Below, one piece after another: positions 45,014 to 58,272 of a stretch of 64,000 bases of DNA. The notes beneath the pieces were generated by a model, which saw nothing but the letters and a program-made list of their open reading frames with translations, ran no database searches and had not been told where the DNA came from. The stretch is from Pseudomonas rhizoryzae (GTDB lineage: Bacteria; Pseudomonadota; Gammaproteobacteria; Pseudomonadales; Pseudomonadaceae), in assembly GCF_005250615.1 (NCBI RefSeq), contig NZ_SULM01000018.1, positions 1 through 64,000 of the forward strand, read 5' to 3'. The position numbers and the translations under genes were made by a program. The number at the start of each line of letters is the position of its first letter. Position 1 is the first letter of the stretch.

Positions 45014-45097
45014 TCAATCGCCCCTGAAATCGCGACCCAATAGAGACTGCTCGCGCGACCTGTGGCGTGTTTGGCCCACCGCATTCTGGCCAGTCAT
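45014..45097 (-). pseudogene. rlmE: Probable 3' remnant of rlmE (ftsJ)
   Basis: A 27-codon minus-strand frame ends in RHRSREQSLLGRDFRGD-stop (45067-45014). Pseudomonas RlmE (23S rRNA Um2552 methyltransferase, ~207 aa) ends in a very similar SRDRSREQYLLGRGFRG-type tail, and its gene normally lies exactly here, between ftsH and the divergent yhbY. The whole SAM-binding domain is gone: only 457 bp separate the neighbours and no N-terminal sequence is recognisable. A deletion scar is the simplest reading; the similarity was judged from memory, not by alignment. Confidence 0.55.
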
Positions 45098-45123
45098 ATG
45101 GGGGCGCCGCGAGAAATAACAAG

Positions 45124-45149
45124 GCCTGCCGGCGATCGTCGCGGCAGGC
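45124..45149. terminator. Strong hairpin near the rlmE scar
   Basis: GCCTGCC (45124-45130) pairs with GGCAGGC (45143-45149), with GCGA-TCG-TCGC inside. No long T-run follows, though the minus strand continues CTTGTTATTT. It may be a weak terminator or a repeat involved in the deletion. Confidence 0.45.
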
Positions 45150-45301
45150 GCCCTTCTGCGCTAGCCTGACGCAGGAGGGACCGAAGTGCTCCTTTGGCTC
45201 TCGCGTGCCGGTTCGGGATCACGCCAGGGTAAGTTTTCGCGTATCGCTGGGCGGCACAGGACAGCTGGGATAAACTGTGCGGCTTTTATCTGGGGTGAAT
45301 T

Positions 45302-45613
45302 ATGGCGCTCAACAACGAGCACAAAAAGCGGTTCAAGGCGATTGGTCATCAACTCAAGCCGGTGGTCACCATCAGCGAGAACGGCCTGAGCGAAGGCGTG
45401 CTGGGTGAGCTCGACCGCGCCCTGAACGATCACGAACTGATCAAGATCAAGCTGGCCGTCACCGAGCGTGAAGACCGTCGTGCCCTGATCGACGAACTCT
45501 GTGCGTCGAGCAAGGCCGAGTTGGTGCAGGTGATCGGCAAGATGGCACTGATCTATCGAAAGGCGCGTGAACAGAACCGCAATCTGTCCAACGTGGTGCG
45601 CTATACCGTCTGA
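45302..45613 (+). CDS. yhbY: YhbY/CRS1 family RNA-binding protein
   Basis: 103 aa CRM-domain protein that associates with pre-50S ribosomal particles. LKPVVTISENGLSEGVLGELDRAL with the GxxG-like turn and LIYRKAREQNR match the family. Divergent from ftsH across the region that lacks rlmE. Its end overlaps the convergent membrane protein gene by 13 bp. Confidence 0.93.
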   Translation: MALNNEHKKRFKAIGHQLKPVVTISENGLSEGVLGELDRALNDHELIKIKLAVTEREDRRALIDELCASSKAELVQVIGKMALIYRKAREQNRNLSNVVRYTV

Positions 45614-46068
45614 GCCCCAGGGGAGCGCCCGGGAACGGGCTGCAGTACCAGGATCAGACCACAGAGCAGCAAAACCACGTAGCCGGCCAGGGCGGTCGGT
45701 CCGCTCCACAAGCGCGCCAGCTCGTTTTGCAGGACTACGGCCAGCGCACTGGCCAGCAGCAGTTGGCCGCGCAGGTCACGCCAGAGGGCCGTGAAGCCCG
45801 CCCACCATACCAGCACCACAGCCTGGGTGAAGACGCCACCGGCCGCGGCGCTGAGCATCATGCGCAGCAATTCTTCGCGCCCGGACTGGATCAGTAGCGG
45901 CGCCCAGCCCGCCTGGGCGAGCGCCACCGGGATACAGAGGTGCAGGGCAACCAGTGGGCCGACCCAGAACACCTGGGCCAGCTGCCAGGCAGCGGCGAGC
46001 AGCCTGGCGAGCCAGCCTCCGGTGCGCCGATCAGACGTGGCGGACGGCGACAATTTCGTATTCGACAT
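45601..46068 (-). CDS. DUF4149-type membrane protein
   Basis: 155 aa with about four hydrophobic helices (~18-45, 60-80, 85-105, 115-140) and no catalytic motif. A protein of this kind lies between yhbY and greA in P. aeruginosa as well; function unknown. Start chosen at ATG 46068; a GTG at 46074 is also possible, and both lie inside the 3' end of greA, so expression is probably coupled to greA. Confidence 0.75.
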   Translation of the reverse strand: MSNTKLSPSATSDRRTGGWLARLLAAAWQLAQVFWVGPLVALHLCIPVALAQAGWAPLLIQSGREELLRMMLSAAAGGVFTQAVVLVWWAGFTALWRDLRGQLLLASALAVVLQNELARLWSGPTALAGYVVLLLCGLILVLQPVPGRSPGAQTV

Positions 46069-46503
46069 CGCCACCCGGGGTCTTCACCAGCACCACGTCC
46101 CCTTCTTCCTTGCCAATCAGGGCGCGGGCGATGGGCGAGCCCACCGACAGCTTGCCCTGCTTGATGTCCGCCTCGTCGTCACCCACGATCTGGTAGGTCA
46201 CGGCTTCATCGGTTTCGGTGTTGGCGATCTCCACGGTGGTACCGAAGATCACCTTGCCGGTATGCGGCAAGGCGGTGACGTCGATCACCTGGGCGTTCTG
46301 CAGACGCCCTTCGATATCGCGGATGCGCGCCTCGACCATGCCCTGCTGTTCGCGGGCGGCGTGGTATTCGGCGTTTTCCTTGAGGTCACCCAGCTCGCGG
46401 GCTTCGGCGATGGCCTGGGTGATCTGCGGGCGCAGCTCGGTCTTGAGGTGCTTCAGCTCCTCTTCCAGGGCGCGGGCGCCCTGGACGGTCATGGGGTACT
46501 TGG

Positions 46504-46507
<4 letters not shown>
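46031..46507 (-). CDS. greA: Transcription elongation factor GreA
   Basis: 158 aa. Rescues backtracked RNA polymerase by stimulating transcript cleavage. N-terminal coiled coil (~8-75) with the acidic tip [16 protein letters not shown], then the FKBP-like C-terminal domain with [20 protein letters not shown] overlaps the carB stop in ATGA. Confidence 0.96.
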
Positions 46508-49725
<3,218 letters not shown>

Positions 49726-49746
49726 GGGCTTCTCGAATGCAGGTAA

Positions 49747-50403
49747 TCAGGTCAGGGTCGCGGTGGCCAACTTCACACCGAACCCCACGAACAGGGCGCC
49801 GACGCCACCGGTGGCGCTTGCGCTGAGGCGACGCCGCTGACGGAACCAGGCCGCCAGGCGCACACCACAGAAAATCAGGAACGACAGGTAGCAGAAGCTG
49901 ATCGCTTCCAGTACCGCGCCCAACACCAGAAAGGACAGCGCCGGATGGGCATAACCGGGGTCCACGAACTGGATGAAGAAGGAGACGAAGAACAGGATCG
50001 CCTTCGGGTTCGACAGGCTCAGCAGCAGCGCCTTGCGGAACGGCTGGTGGACGTCTTCGCGCAGGGTCGCCTCGGCCTGGCCCTGAGCCGGGCTGCGCCA
50101 GGACTTGAGTCCGCCACGCAGCATGCTCCAGCCGAGGTAGAACAGGTAGGCCGCGCCCAGATACTTGAGGATCTGGAAGAACAGCGGCTCCGCCTTGAGC
50201 AGCGATGCCACACCCAGGGCCGAAAGCAGCATCAGCACGGCATCACCGAGAAACACGGCCGAGGCCGCCTGGTAGCCGCTGCGAATGCCGCGCTGAGCGC
50301 TGGTGGCGAGCACGAAGAAGGAGTTGGGTCCGGGCAACAGGATGACGAACAGGGTCCCGACCACGTAGGTCCAGAAGTCGATGACACCCAGATTCGCCAG
50401 CAT
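49747..50403 (-). CDS. leuE: LysE/RhtB family exporter, LeuE-like
   Basis: 218 aa amino acid exporter with about six transmembrane helices. The LLPGPNSFFVLATSAQRGIRSGY motif is the LysE hallmark, and NPKAILFFVSFFIQFVDPGYAHP closely resembles E. coli LeuE, a leucine exporter. It sits between carA and carB, an arrangement also known in P. aeruginosa, so it shares their transcript; whether its substrate relates to carbamoyl phosphate metabolism is unknown. Confidence 0.85.
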   Translation of the reverse strand: MLANLGVIDFWTYVVGTLFVILLPGPNSFFVLATSAQRGIRSGYQAASAVFLGDAVLMLLSALGVASLLKAEPLFFQILKYLGAAYLFYLGWSMLRGGLKSWRSPAQGQAEATLREDVHQPFRKALLLSLSNPKAILFFVSFFIQFVDPGYAHPALSFLVLGAVLEAISFCYLSFLIFCGVRLAAWFRQRRRLSASATGGVGALFVGFGVKLATATLT

Positions 50404-50424
50404 GAGCCTTACCCTCCTCCCGTC

Positions 50425-51561
50425 TTAGCGGCGCGCCGCCATGGCCTGGATGAACTTGTCGAACAGCGGCGCCACGTCGTGCGGACCGGGGCTCGCCTCG
50501 GGGTGACCCTGGAAGCTGAAGGCGACCTTGTCGGTGCGCTCGATGCCCTGCAGGGTGCCGTCGAACAGCGACTTGTGGGTGGCACGTACGTTGGCCGGCA
50601 GGCTGGCCTCGTCCACGGCGAAACCATGGTTCTGGCTGGTGATCATCACCACGCCACTGTCGAGATCCTGCACCGGATGGTTGGCGCCGTGGTGACCATT
50701 GGGCATCTTCACCGTCTTGGCGCCGGAAGCCAGCGCCAGCAGCTGATGGCCCAGGCAGATGCCGAATACCGGGATCTCGGTTTCCAGGACGTCCTGAATG
50801 GCCTTGATGGCATAGTCGCAGGGCTCGGGATCGCCCGGGCCGTTGGCCAGGAAGATGCCGTCGGGTTGCAGCGCTAGAGCTTCGCTGGCCGGGGTCTGGG
50901 CCGGCAGCACGGTGATGCGGCAGCCACGGGCTACCAGCATGCGCAGGATGTTCAGCTTGACGCCGTAGTCGAAGGCCACCACGTGATAGGGCAGCTGTTC
51001 GGCCGGGATCTCGGCATGGCTGTCGGTCTCCAGCGACCAGACGCTGGAACGCCACTCGTAGCGTTCCTTGACGCTGACTTCCTTGGCCAGGTCCATGCCC
51101 TTGAGGCCGGGGAAGGCGCGCGCCAGTTCCAAGGCGCGCTCTTCGGTGGCGTCCGCGCCAGTGAGGATGCAGCCATCCTGGGCGCCCTTCTCGCGGAGGA
51201 TGCGGGTCAGGCGACGGGTATCGATGCCGGCGATGGCGATGGTGCCGTTTTCCTGGAGGTACTCCGGCAGCGACTGCTTGTTGCGCCAGTTACTGGCCAG
51301 CAGCGGCAGATCGCGGATGATCAGCCCGGCGGCCCAGACCTGGGCGGCCTCGCCATCCTGCGGCGTGGTGCCGGTGTTGCCGATGTGCGGATAGGTCAGG
51401 GTGACGATCTGCTTCGCATAGGAAGGATCGGTCAGGATTTCCTGGTAGCCGGTCATGGCGGTGTTGAACACCACTTCGCCGACCGTGTGGCCGTCGGCAC
51501 CGATGGATTCACCGCGAAAGATGCTGCCATCGGCAAGTGCGAGTATGGCTGGCTTAGTCAA
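50425..51561 (-). CDS. carA: Carbamoyl-phosphate synthase small subunit (glutaminase)
   Basis: 378 aa glutamine amidotransferase that feeds ammonia to CarB. Class I triad C269 (GICLGHQ), H353 and E355 (QGHPEASPG). The start codon is TTG (51561), supported by a strong GGAGG 5 bp upstream and by the family N-terminus [12 protein letters not shown]. Expression is likely governed by the leader at 51606-51701. Confidence 0.96.
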   Translation of the reverse strand: MTKPAILALADGSIFRGESIGADGHTVGEVVFNTAMTGYQEILTDPSYAKQIVTLTYPHIGNTGTTPQDGEAAQVWAAGLIIRDLPLLASNWRNKQSLPEYLQENGTIAIAGIDTRRLTRILREKGAQDGCILTGADATEERALELARAFPGLKGMDLAKEVSVKERYEWRSSVWSLETDSHAEIPAEQLPYHVVAFDYGVKLNILRMLVARGCRITVLPAQTPASEALALQPDGIFLANGPGDPEPCDYAIKAIQDVLETEIPVFGICLGHQLLALASGAKTVKMPNGHHGANHPVQDLDSGVVMITSQNHGFAVDEASLPANVRATHKSLFDGTLQGIERTDKVAFSFQGHPEASPGPHDVAPLFDKFIQAMAARR

Positions 51562-51605
51562 GAAGACCTCCGAAAATCAAGCCTTGGCGGGCAAACGCAG
51601 GGTGC

Positions 51606-51645
51606 AAAAAAACGGGATGACATCTCGAAGAGTCATCCCGTTTTA
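51606..51645 (-). terminator. dapB terminator or carA leader attenuator
   Basis: GGGATGAC (51614-51621) pairs with GTCATCCC (51632-51639) around a 10 nt loop; flanking A and T runs extend the stem, and the minus strand continues TTTTTTT. It lies 45 bp before carA and downstream of a possible carA promoter, so it could be an attenuator as well as the end of dapB. Confidence 0.8.
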
Positions 51646-51672
51646 ATGTTGTGATTTCATTCTGCGCTAGCT

Positions 51673-51701
51673 TTTAGTGGATACACTAAAGCTGCATTGT
51701 A
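51673..51701 (-). promoter_or_regulatory. carA: Putative carA promoter with dyad
   Basis: A -10-like TACAAT (51701-51696) on the minus strand is followed at once by the perfect dyad TTTAGTG-TATC-CACTAAA (51690-51673). The -35 (TGCCAG, 16 bp upstream) is weak, suggesting an activator. The dyad overlaps the expected transcription start, as an operator or the 5' stem of the message. Confidence 0.5.
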
Positions 51702-51737
51702 CACGAATTGATCACGACTGGCACCCCTGCAGGCCGA

Positions 51738-52598
<861 letters not shown>

Positions 52599-53732
52599 TT
52601 AGAGGTCGTCGAAGAAGCGCTTCATGCCGTCGAACCAGCCACTGGCCCGGGGCGAATGGGAGCTGTCGCTCTGCAGGGTGTTGCGGAACTCCTCGAGCAG
52701 CTCGCGCTGGCGACGGCTCAGGTTGACCGGCGTCTCCACCACTACCTTGCACATCAGGTCACCGGCACCACCGCCACGCACGGGCGTCACGCCCTTGCCG
52801 CGCAGGCGGAACATCTTGCCGGTCTGGGTGCCCTCGGGGATCTTCAGCTTGACCCGGCCATCCAGGGTCGGCACTTCCAGCTCGCCACCCAGGGCGGCGT
52901 CGGTGAAGTTGATCGGTACTTCGCAGTAGAGGTGCTTGCCGTCACGCTGGAAGATCGAGTGCTCGCGCACGTTGACCACCACGTAGAGATCGCCGCTGGG
53001 ACCGCCCAGGGTGCCGGCCTCGCCCTCGCCACTCAGGCGGATGCGGTCGCCGGTATCGACGCCAGCGGGCACCTTGACCGACAGGGTCTTCTGTTCTTCC
53101 ACGCGGCCCTGGCCATGGCAGGCCGTGCAGGGCTCGGGGATGATCTTGCCGCTGCCGTGGCAGCGCGGGCAGGTCTGCTGTACCGAGAAGAATCCCTGCT
53201 GCATGCGCACCTGGCCGATGCCACCGCAGGTGGGACAGGTGGATGCCGAGGTACCCGGCTTGGCGCCATTGCCGTCGCAGACCTTGCACTCGACCAGGGT
53301 GGGCACGCGGATGGTGACCGTGGTCCCGCGCACCGCCTCTTCCAGATCCAGGTCCAGGGTGTAGCGCAGATCGGCGCCACGCTGCGGACCGCCCCGGCCA
53401 CCGGCGCCGCCGCGCCCGCCGAAGAAGTCGCTGAAGACGTCGCCGAAGATGTCGGAGAAGCTCGCGCCGCCGGCCGCACCACCGAAACCACCGCCACCCA
53501 TGCTCGGGTCGACGCCAGCATGGCCGTACTGGTCATAGGCCGAGCGCTTGCCCGCATCGGACAGCACTTCGTAGGCCTCGGCGGCCTCCTTGAACTGCTC
53601 TTCGGCAGCCGCGTCCCCGGGATTGCGGTCCGGGTGGTACTTCATCGCCAGGCGTCGATAGGCCTTCTTGAGCTCGGCTTCGCTGGCGCCGCGCTCGACC
53701 CCGAGCACCTCATAGTAATCACGTTTGGCCAT
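52599..53732 (-). CDS. dnaJ: Chaperone protein DnaJ (Hsp40)
   Basis: 377 aa type I J-protein that delivers substrates to DnaK and stimulates its ATPase. J domain at 1-70 with the HPD motif (KYHPDRN), a Gly/Phe-rich region at ~75-115, four zinc-binding repeats ([32 protein letters not shown]) at ~145-210, and the C-terminal substrate domain. Third gene of grpE-dnaK-dnaJ. Confidence 0.97.
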   Translation of the reverse strand: MAKRDYYEVLGVERGASEAELKKAYRRLAMKYHPDRNPGDAAAEEQFKEAAEAYEVLSDAGKRSAYDQYGHAGVDPSMGGGGFGGAAGGASFSDIFGDVFSDFFGGRGGAGGRGGPQRGADLRYTLDLDLEEAVRGTTVTIRVPTLVECKVCDGNGAKPGTSASTCPTCGGIGQVRMQQGFFSVQQTCPRCHGSGKIIPEPCTACHGQGRVEEQKTLSVKVPAGVDTGDRIRLSGEGEAGTLGGPSGDLYVVVNVREHSIFQRDGKHLYCEVPINFTDAALGGELEVPTLDGRVKLKIPEGTQTGKMFRLRGKGVTPVRGGGAGDLMCKVVVETPVNLSRRQRELLEEFRNTLQSDSSHSPRASGWFDGMKRFFDDL

Positions 53733-53770
53733 AGACTTTCTGCACCTTAAATTTTCTCACCCTCCAGACA

Positions 53771-53824
53771 CGCCAACGCGGGAGCAGGCTCCCGCGTGGC
53801 GGATCCGACGGGCCGAAGCCCGTC
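53771..53824. repeat. Two hairpins between dnaK and dnaJ
   Basis: The first folds CGCCA/TGGCG over a CGCGGGAGC/GCTCCCGCG stem (53771-53801), with a one-base bulge; the second is GACGGGC-CGAA-GCCCGTC (53807-53824). Neither has a T-run. They probably reduce or process dnaJ message relative to dnaK. Confidence 0.6.
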
Positions 53825-53844
53825 AGGTGCGGTAAGCACGGAGC

Positions 53845-55770
53845 TTACTTGTTGTCCTTCACTTCCTCGAACTCGGCATCGACCACGTCGTCGCCGGGCT
53901 TCTTGGCTTCACCGTCCGCCTTGGCCGAGGCGCCTTCGGCACCGGCAGCGCCCTGCTCGGAGTAGAGCTTCTGGGCTAGCGGCGCGGAGGCTTGGGACAG
54001 GGCGTTCATCTTGGCTTCGATGGCGTCCTTGTCATCGCCACGTACGGCGGTTTCCAGTTCGCCGATGGCCTTCTCGATGGCGCTCTTCTCTTCGGCCGTG
54101 GCCTTGTCGCCCGCCTCGGTCAGCATCTTGCGGGTACCGTGCACCAGGGCATCACCCTGGTTGCGGGCCGCGGCCAGTTCTTCGAACTTGCGATCCTCGT
54201 CGGCATTGGCCTCGGCGTCACGCACCATCTGCTGAATCTCCTCCTCGGACAGACCGGAGGACGCCTTGATGACGATGGACTGCTGCTTGCCGGTGGCCTT
54301 GTCCTTGGCGGACACGTTGAGGATACCGTTGGCATCGATGTCGAAGGTCACCTCGATCTGCGGTACGCCACGCGGCGCCGGCGGGATCTCGGCCAGGTCG
54401 AACTTGCCCAGCGACTTGTTCTGCGCGGCCTGCTTGCGCTCGCCCTGCAGCACATGGATGGTCACGGCGCCCTGGTTGTCGTCGGCGGTGGAGAACACCT
54501 GCGACTTCTTGGTCGGGATGGTGGTGTTCTTCTCGATCAGCGCGGTCATCACGCCGCCCATGGTCTCGATGCCCAGGGTCAGCGGGGTGACGTCCAGCAG
54601 CAGCACGTCCTTGACGTCACCGGCCAGCACGGCGCCCTGGATGGCAGCACCGATGGCGACGGCTTCGTCCGGGTTGACGTCCTTGCGCGCTTCCTTGCCA
54701 AAGAAGTCGGCCACACGCTTCTGCACCAGCGGCATGCGGGTCTGACCGCCCACCAGGATGACTTCGTGGATGTCGGAAACATCCAGGCCGGAGTCCTTCA
54801 GGGCGGTACGGCACGGCTCGATGGTGCGCTCGACCAGCTCTTCCACCAGGGACTCCAGCTTGGCGCGGGAGACCTTGACGTTCAGGTGCTTGGGACCACT
54901 GGCATCGGCGGTGATGTATGGCAGATTGACGTCGGTCTGGGTGGCCGAGGACAGCTCGATCTTGGCCTTTTCCGCAGCTTCCTTCAGGCGCTGCATGGCC
55001 AGCGGGTCACCCTTGAGGTTCATGCCGCTTTCTTTCTTGAATTCCTCGACGAGGTAGTCGATCAGACGGATGTCGAAGTCTTCACCACCCAGGAAGGTAT
55101 CGCCGTTGGTGGCCAGCACCTCGAACTGATGCTCACCATCAACCTCGGCGATCTCGATGACCGAGACGTCGAAGGTACCGCCACCCAGGTCATAGACGAT
55201 CACGGTGTGGTCGCCCTTGGCCTTGTCCAGACCATAGGCCAGAGCCGCGGCGGTCGGTTCGTTGATGATGCGCTTGACGTCCAGACCGGCGATGCGACCG
55301 GCATCCTTGGTGGCCTGGCGCTGGCTGTCGTTGAAGTAGGCCGGTACGGTGATGACCGCTTCGGTCACGGCCTCGCCCAGGTAGTCCTCGGCGGTCTTCT
55401 TCATCTTCTTCAGGACTTCGGCAGAGACCTGCGGCGGCGCCATCTTCTGGCCCTTGGCCTCGACCCAGGCGTCACCGTTGTCTGCCTTGACGATCTTGTA
55501 GGGGACCATCTGGATGTCTTTCTGCACGACGTTTTCTTCGTAACGCCGACCGATCAGGCGCTTGACCGCGTACAGGGTGTTCTGCGGGTTGGTCACCGCC
55601 TGGCGCTTGGCCGGCTGGCCGACCAGGGTCTCGCCATCGTTGGTGTAAGCGATGATGGACGGCGTGGTACGGGTGCCTTCGGCGTTTTCCAGTACCTTGA
55701 CGTTGCCGTTTTCGAGGATCGCGACGCAGGAGTTGGTGGTCCCCAGGTCGATACCGATAATCTTGCCCAT
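53845..55770 (-). CDS. dnaK: Chaperone protein DnaK (Hsp70)
   Basis: 641 aa ATP-dependent chaperone. Nucleotide-binding domain at 1-385 beginning [15 protein letters not shown], the linker [15 protein letters not shown] near 390, substrate-binding domain to ~505, then a helical lid and acidic tail ending EEVKDNK. Start at 55770 gives the family N-terminus, with GGAGA about 8 bp upstream. Its own sigma-32 promoter lies at 55841-55868. Confidence 0.98.
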   Translation of the reverse strand: MGKIIGIDLGTTNSCVAILENGNVKVLENAEGTRTTPSIIAYTNDGETLVGQPAKRQAVTNPQNTLYAVKRLIGRRYEENVVQKDIQMVPYKIVKADNGDAWVEAKGQKMAPPQVSAEVLKKMKKTAEDYLGEAVTEAVITVPAYFNDSQRQATKDAGRIAGLDVKRIINEPTAAALAYGLDKAKGDHTVIVYDLGGGTFDVSVIEIAEVDGEHQFEVLATNGDTFLGGEDFDIRLIDYLVEEFKKESGMNLKGDPLAMQRLKEAAEKAKIELSSATQTDVNLPYITADASGPKHLNVKVSRAKLESLVEELVERTIEPCRTALKDSGLDVSDIHEVILVGGQTRMPLVQKRVADFFGKEARKDVNPDEAVAIGAAIQGAVLAGDVKDVLLLDVTPLTLGIETMGGVMTALIEKNTTIPTKKSQVFSTADDNQGAVTIHVLQGERKQAAQNKSLGKFDLAEIPPAPRGVPQIEVTFDIDANGILNVSAKDKATGKQQSIVIKASSGLSEEEIQQMVRDAEANADEDRKFEELAAARNQGDALVHGTRKMLTEAGDKATAEEKSAIEKAIGELETAVRGDDKDAIEAKMNALSQASAPLAQKLYSEQGAAGAEGASAKADGEAKKPGDDVVDAEFEEVKDNK

Positions 55771-55840
55771 GTAATCTTCTCCAGAAATCTCAGATTCCGC
55801 GCGGCCCACTCAGGGGGCCTTTGATGTTCGCTTGCCTACC

Positions 55841-55868
55841 AGATGGGGCCGAGCGACAGAATTTCAAG
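55841..55868 (-). promoter_or_regulatory. dnaK: dnaK sigma-32 promoter
   Basis: On the minus strand: -35 CTTGAAA (55868-55862), 13 bp spacer, -10 CCCCATCT (55848-55841), a near-perfect heat-shock (RpoH) promoter. The TGA of CTTGAAA is the grpE stop codon. Confidence 0.85.
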
Positions 55869-56424
55869 CCTTTTCGTCGATGCTCGGCTGCTGCGCTGCA
55901 GGGGCCTTGCTGACTACCACCATCGCCGGCCGCAGCAGGCGACCGTTGAGCAAATAACCCTTCTGGAACACCTTGAGTACGCTGCCCGGCTCGGCGGTGG
56001 CGCTCTCTTCCATGGCCATGGCCTGGTGGTGTTCGGGATTGAAGGGCGCGCCGTGGGGATCGACGGCCTCGACCTGATAGCGCTTGAGGGTGTCCTGCAG
56101 CATTTTCAGGGTCAGTTCCATGCCTTCACGCATGGGCTTGAGGGTCTCGTCCGCGGCATTGGACAGCTCCAGGCCGCGCTCCAGGCTGTCGAGCACCGGC
56201 AGCAGATCGCCGGCGAATTTCTCCAGGGCGAACTTGTGCGCCTTCTCCACGTCCTGCTCGGCACGGCGACGCACGTTTTGCAGTTCGGCGACGCTGCGCA
56301 GCGACTGGTCCTGGGCAGCGGCCAGTTGCTCTTCGAGCGTGGCGACGCGCGCAGTCAGGTCTTCGTGCGGGGCATCGCCCTGGGCCTCGTGCTCGGGGAT
56401 CTGGGAGTTCTGTTCGTCGGCCAT
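55864..56424 (-). CDS. grpE: Nucleotide exchange factor GrpE
   Basis: 186 aa. Releases ADP from DnaK. A long N-terminal coiled coil at ~25-80 ([53 protein letters not shown]) and a C-terminal beta domain with [23 protein letters not shown] lies about 6 bp before the ATG. Divergent from recN and driven by a sigma-32 promoter at 56492-56520. Confidence 0.96.
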   Translation of the reverse strand: MADEQNSQIPEHEAQGDAPHEDLTARVATLEEQLAAAQDQSLRSVAELQNVRRRAEQDVEKAHKFALEKFAGDLLPVLDSLERGLELSNAADETLKPMREGMELTLKMLQDTLKRYQVEAVDPHGAPFNPEHHQAMAMEESATAEPGSVLKVFQKGYLLNGRLLRPAMVVVSKAPAAQQPSIDEKA

Positions 56425-56491
56425 GGGGTCCTCCTGTAGATAATGCCGGTGGGCGCGCCCTCTAATGGACGACGCCTTGATCGATGGCGCC

Positions 56492-56520
56492 TATATGGGG
56501 CCACCGGCCGACGCTTCAAG
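56492..56520 (-). promoter_or_regulatory. grpE: grpE sigma-32 promoter
   Basis: On the minus strand: -35 CTTGAA (56520-56515), 14 bp spacer, -10 CCCCATATA (56500-56492). Good RpoH match. It ends 3 bp from the first LexA box of recN. Confidence 0.8.
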
Positions 56521-56522
56521 AG

Positions 56523-56538
56523 CTGTATGGATTGCCAG
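56523..56538 (+). promoter_or_regulatory. recN: LexA (SOS) box 1 of recN
   Basis: CTG-TATGGATTGC-CAG fits the CTG-N10-CAG core of the LexA site. It covers the recN -35 (TTGCCA, 56532-56537). Confidence 0.75.
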
Positions 56539-56560
56539 TGCTCGATAGGCACTGTATAAA
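56532..56560 (+). promoter_or_regulatory. recN: recN sigma-70 promoter
   Basis: -35 TTGCCA (56532-56537), 17 bp spacer, -10 TATAAA (56555-56560), ending 31 bp before the ATG. Both hexamers lie within or touch LexA boxes. Confidence 0.75.
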
Positions 56561-56567
56561 CAACCAG
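56552..56567 (+). promoter_or_regulatory. recN: LexA (SOS) box 2 of recN
   Basis: CTG-TATAAACAAC-CAG, the stronger of two LexA sites, covers the recN -10. Confidence 0.85.
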
Positions 56568-56591
56568 AAAATCGCCCTCGGAGATCGTCGC

Positions 56592-58259
56592 ATGCTGGTG
56601 CACCTGTCCGTCCGCAACTACGCCATTGTCGAACACCTCGACCTCGACCTCGAGCGCGGCATGACCGTGATCACCGGCGAAACCGGCGCCGGCAAGTCCA
56701 TCATGCTCGACGCCCTCGGCCTGACCCTGGGCGATCGCGCCGACAGCGACGCGGTCAGGCCCGGCGCCGACAAGGCCGACGTCCTGGCCAGCTTCGACAT
56801 CGCCGACATACCCGAAGCCCGCCAATGGCTCGCTGAACGCGATCTGGAGCAAGATGGCCCCTGCCTACTGCGCCGCGTCATCACCCGCGAAGGGCGTTCG
56901 CGCGGCTACATCAACGGCTCGCCCTGCCCGCTGGCCGATCTCAAGACCCTGGGTGGCCTGCTGATCGACATCCACAGTCAGCACGAACATCAGTCGCTGC
57001 TGGGTCTCGATACCCACCGCCGACTGCTGGACGAATACGCTGGTGCCGGCGAACTGGTTCGCCAGGTCCAGCTCGCCGCTCAGCGCTGGCGTCAGGTGCG
57101 CCAGACCCTGGAACGTCTGACCCGCAATGGCGACGAACAGCGCGCCCGCCACCAGCTGCTGAGCTACCAACTCGAAGAACTCGACAATCTCGCCCTGGCC
57201 GAAGGCGAACTCCAGGCGTTGGAGCAGGAGCAGAGCGACCTGGCGAGTGCCGAGCACATCCTGCTGGCCTGCCGCCAGGCCATGGACCTCTGTACCGAAA
57301 ACGAACAAGGCAACGCCCTTTCCGCGCTGAACGCCAGCGTGGCTCGGCTGACTGCCTTCGATCGCCCGCCAGCGCAGATCGAGGAGGCCAGTAACCTGCT
57401 CGCCTCCGCCCAGATCCAGATCGAGGAGGCGATGAACGAACTCAATCGCTTCGTCGACCATTTCGAAGCTGACCCCGAGCGCCAGCAAGCTGTGCAGGAG
57501 CGCCTGGACAGCGTGTATAGCCTGGCGCGCAAGCACCGCGTTCAGCCCGAAGGCCTGCTGGAGCTGCACGAGCAGCTCCGTAACGAATTGCAGTCCCTGG
57601 ATGCCGACGACGTCGCCCTGGAACGCCTGCAGGAAGAACTGGCCGCCTTCGAGCGCCACTATCAGGAGAAGGCTGGTGAACTGAGCCGTCTGCGTGAGCA
57701 GCGCGCTCCGGAGCTCGCTGCTGCGGTAGAGACCGAAATGCAGCGCCTGGGCATGCCCGGGGGTCGCTTCAGCATCACCCTCACCCCAGGTGCCTCTGGT
57801 GAACCTCAGCCGCTGGGCAACGAAGGCATCGAATTCCGCGTCAGTGCCAACCCCGGGCAACCGTTGCGCCCGCTGGCCAAGGTGGCGTCCGGCGGTGAGC
57901 TGTCGCGCATCAGCCTGGCGATCCAGGTCATCACCGCCCAGACCTCACGCACGCCCACGCTGGTCTTCGACGAAGTGGACGTTGGTATCGGTGGCCCGAC
58001 CGCCGAGGTCGTCGGTCAGTTGCTGCGGCAACTGGGCGAGCGGGGTCAGGTGCTGACGGTGACCCACCTGCCCCAAGTCGCCGCCCAAGGGCATCAGCAC
58101 CTGTTCGTGCACAAGGAACGCGGTACCGACGAGACGCGCACCGCCGTTGCCAAACTCGACCGCGCACGGCGCGTGGAAGAGGTGGCGCGCATGCTGGGTG
58201 GCGTCGACCTGACCCGCGAATCCCTAGCCCACGCTCGCAAGCTGGTGGTCAGCCGCTAG
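56592..58259 (+). CDS. recN: DNA repair protein RecN
   Basis: 555 aa SMC-like ATPase for double-strand break repair. Walker A GETGAGKS at 29-36, a long coiled coil at ~160-375, and the signature VASGGELSRISLA with Walker B TLVFDEVDVGIGG near 435-465. Induced by DNA damage, as the two LexA boxes indicate. Ends before a very strong terminator shared with fur. Confidence 0.96.
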   Translation: MLVHLSVRNYAIVEHLDLDLERGMTVITGETGAGKSIMLDALGLTLGDRADSDAVRPGADKADVLASFDIADIPEARQWLAERDLEQDGPCLLRRVITREGRSRGYINGSPCPLADLKTLGGLLIDIHSQHEHQSLLGLDTHRRLLDEYAGAGELVRQVQLAAQRWRQVRQTLERLTRNGDEQRARHQLLSYQLEELDNLALAEGELQALEQEQSDLASAEHILLACRQAMDLCTENEQGNALSALNASVARLTAFDRPPAQIEEASNLLASAQIQIEEAMNELNRFVDHFEADPERQQAVQERLDSVYSLARKHRVQPEGLLELHEQLRNELQSLDADDVALERLQEELAAFERHYQEKAGELSRLREQRAPELAAAVETEMQRLGMPGGRFSITLTPGASGEPQPLGNEGIEFRVSANPGQPLRPLAKVASGGELSRISLAIQVITAQTSRTPTLVFDEVDVGIGGPTAEVVGQLLRQLGERGQVLTVTHLPQVAAQGHQHLFVHKERGTDETRTAVAKLDRARRVEEVARMLGGVDLTRESLAHARKLVVSR

Positions 58260-58272
58260 AAGCAGGCAGCCA

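Larger units (their letters stand above)
44845..45301. other. 457 bp ftsH-yhbY intergenic region
   Basis: It should contain the ftsH promoter on the minus strand and the yhbY promoter on the plus strand. An apparent rlmE 3' remnant (45014-45097) and a strong hairpin (45124-45149) are listed separately. No complete gene fits. Confidence 0.7.

Noticed and set aside
53992-55824. A 610-codon open frame on the plus strand opposite dnaK
   Set aside because: It mirrors the dnaK codons in a GC-rich gene, has no ribosome site or family similarity, and such antisense frames opposite dnaK are a known artefact.
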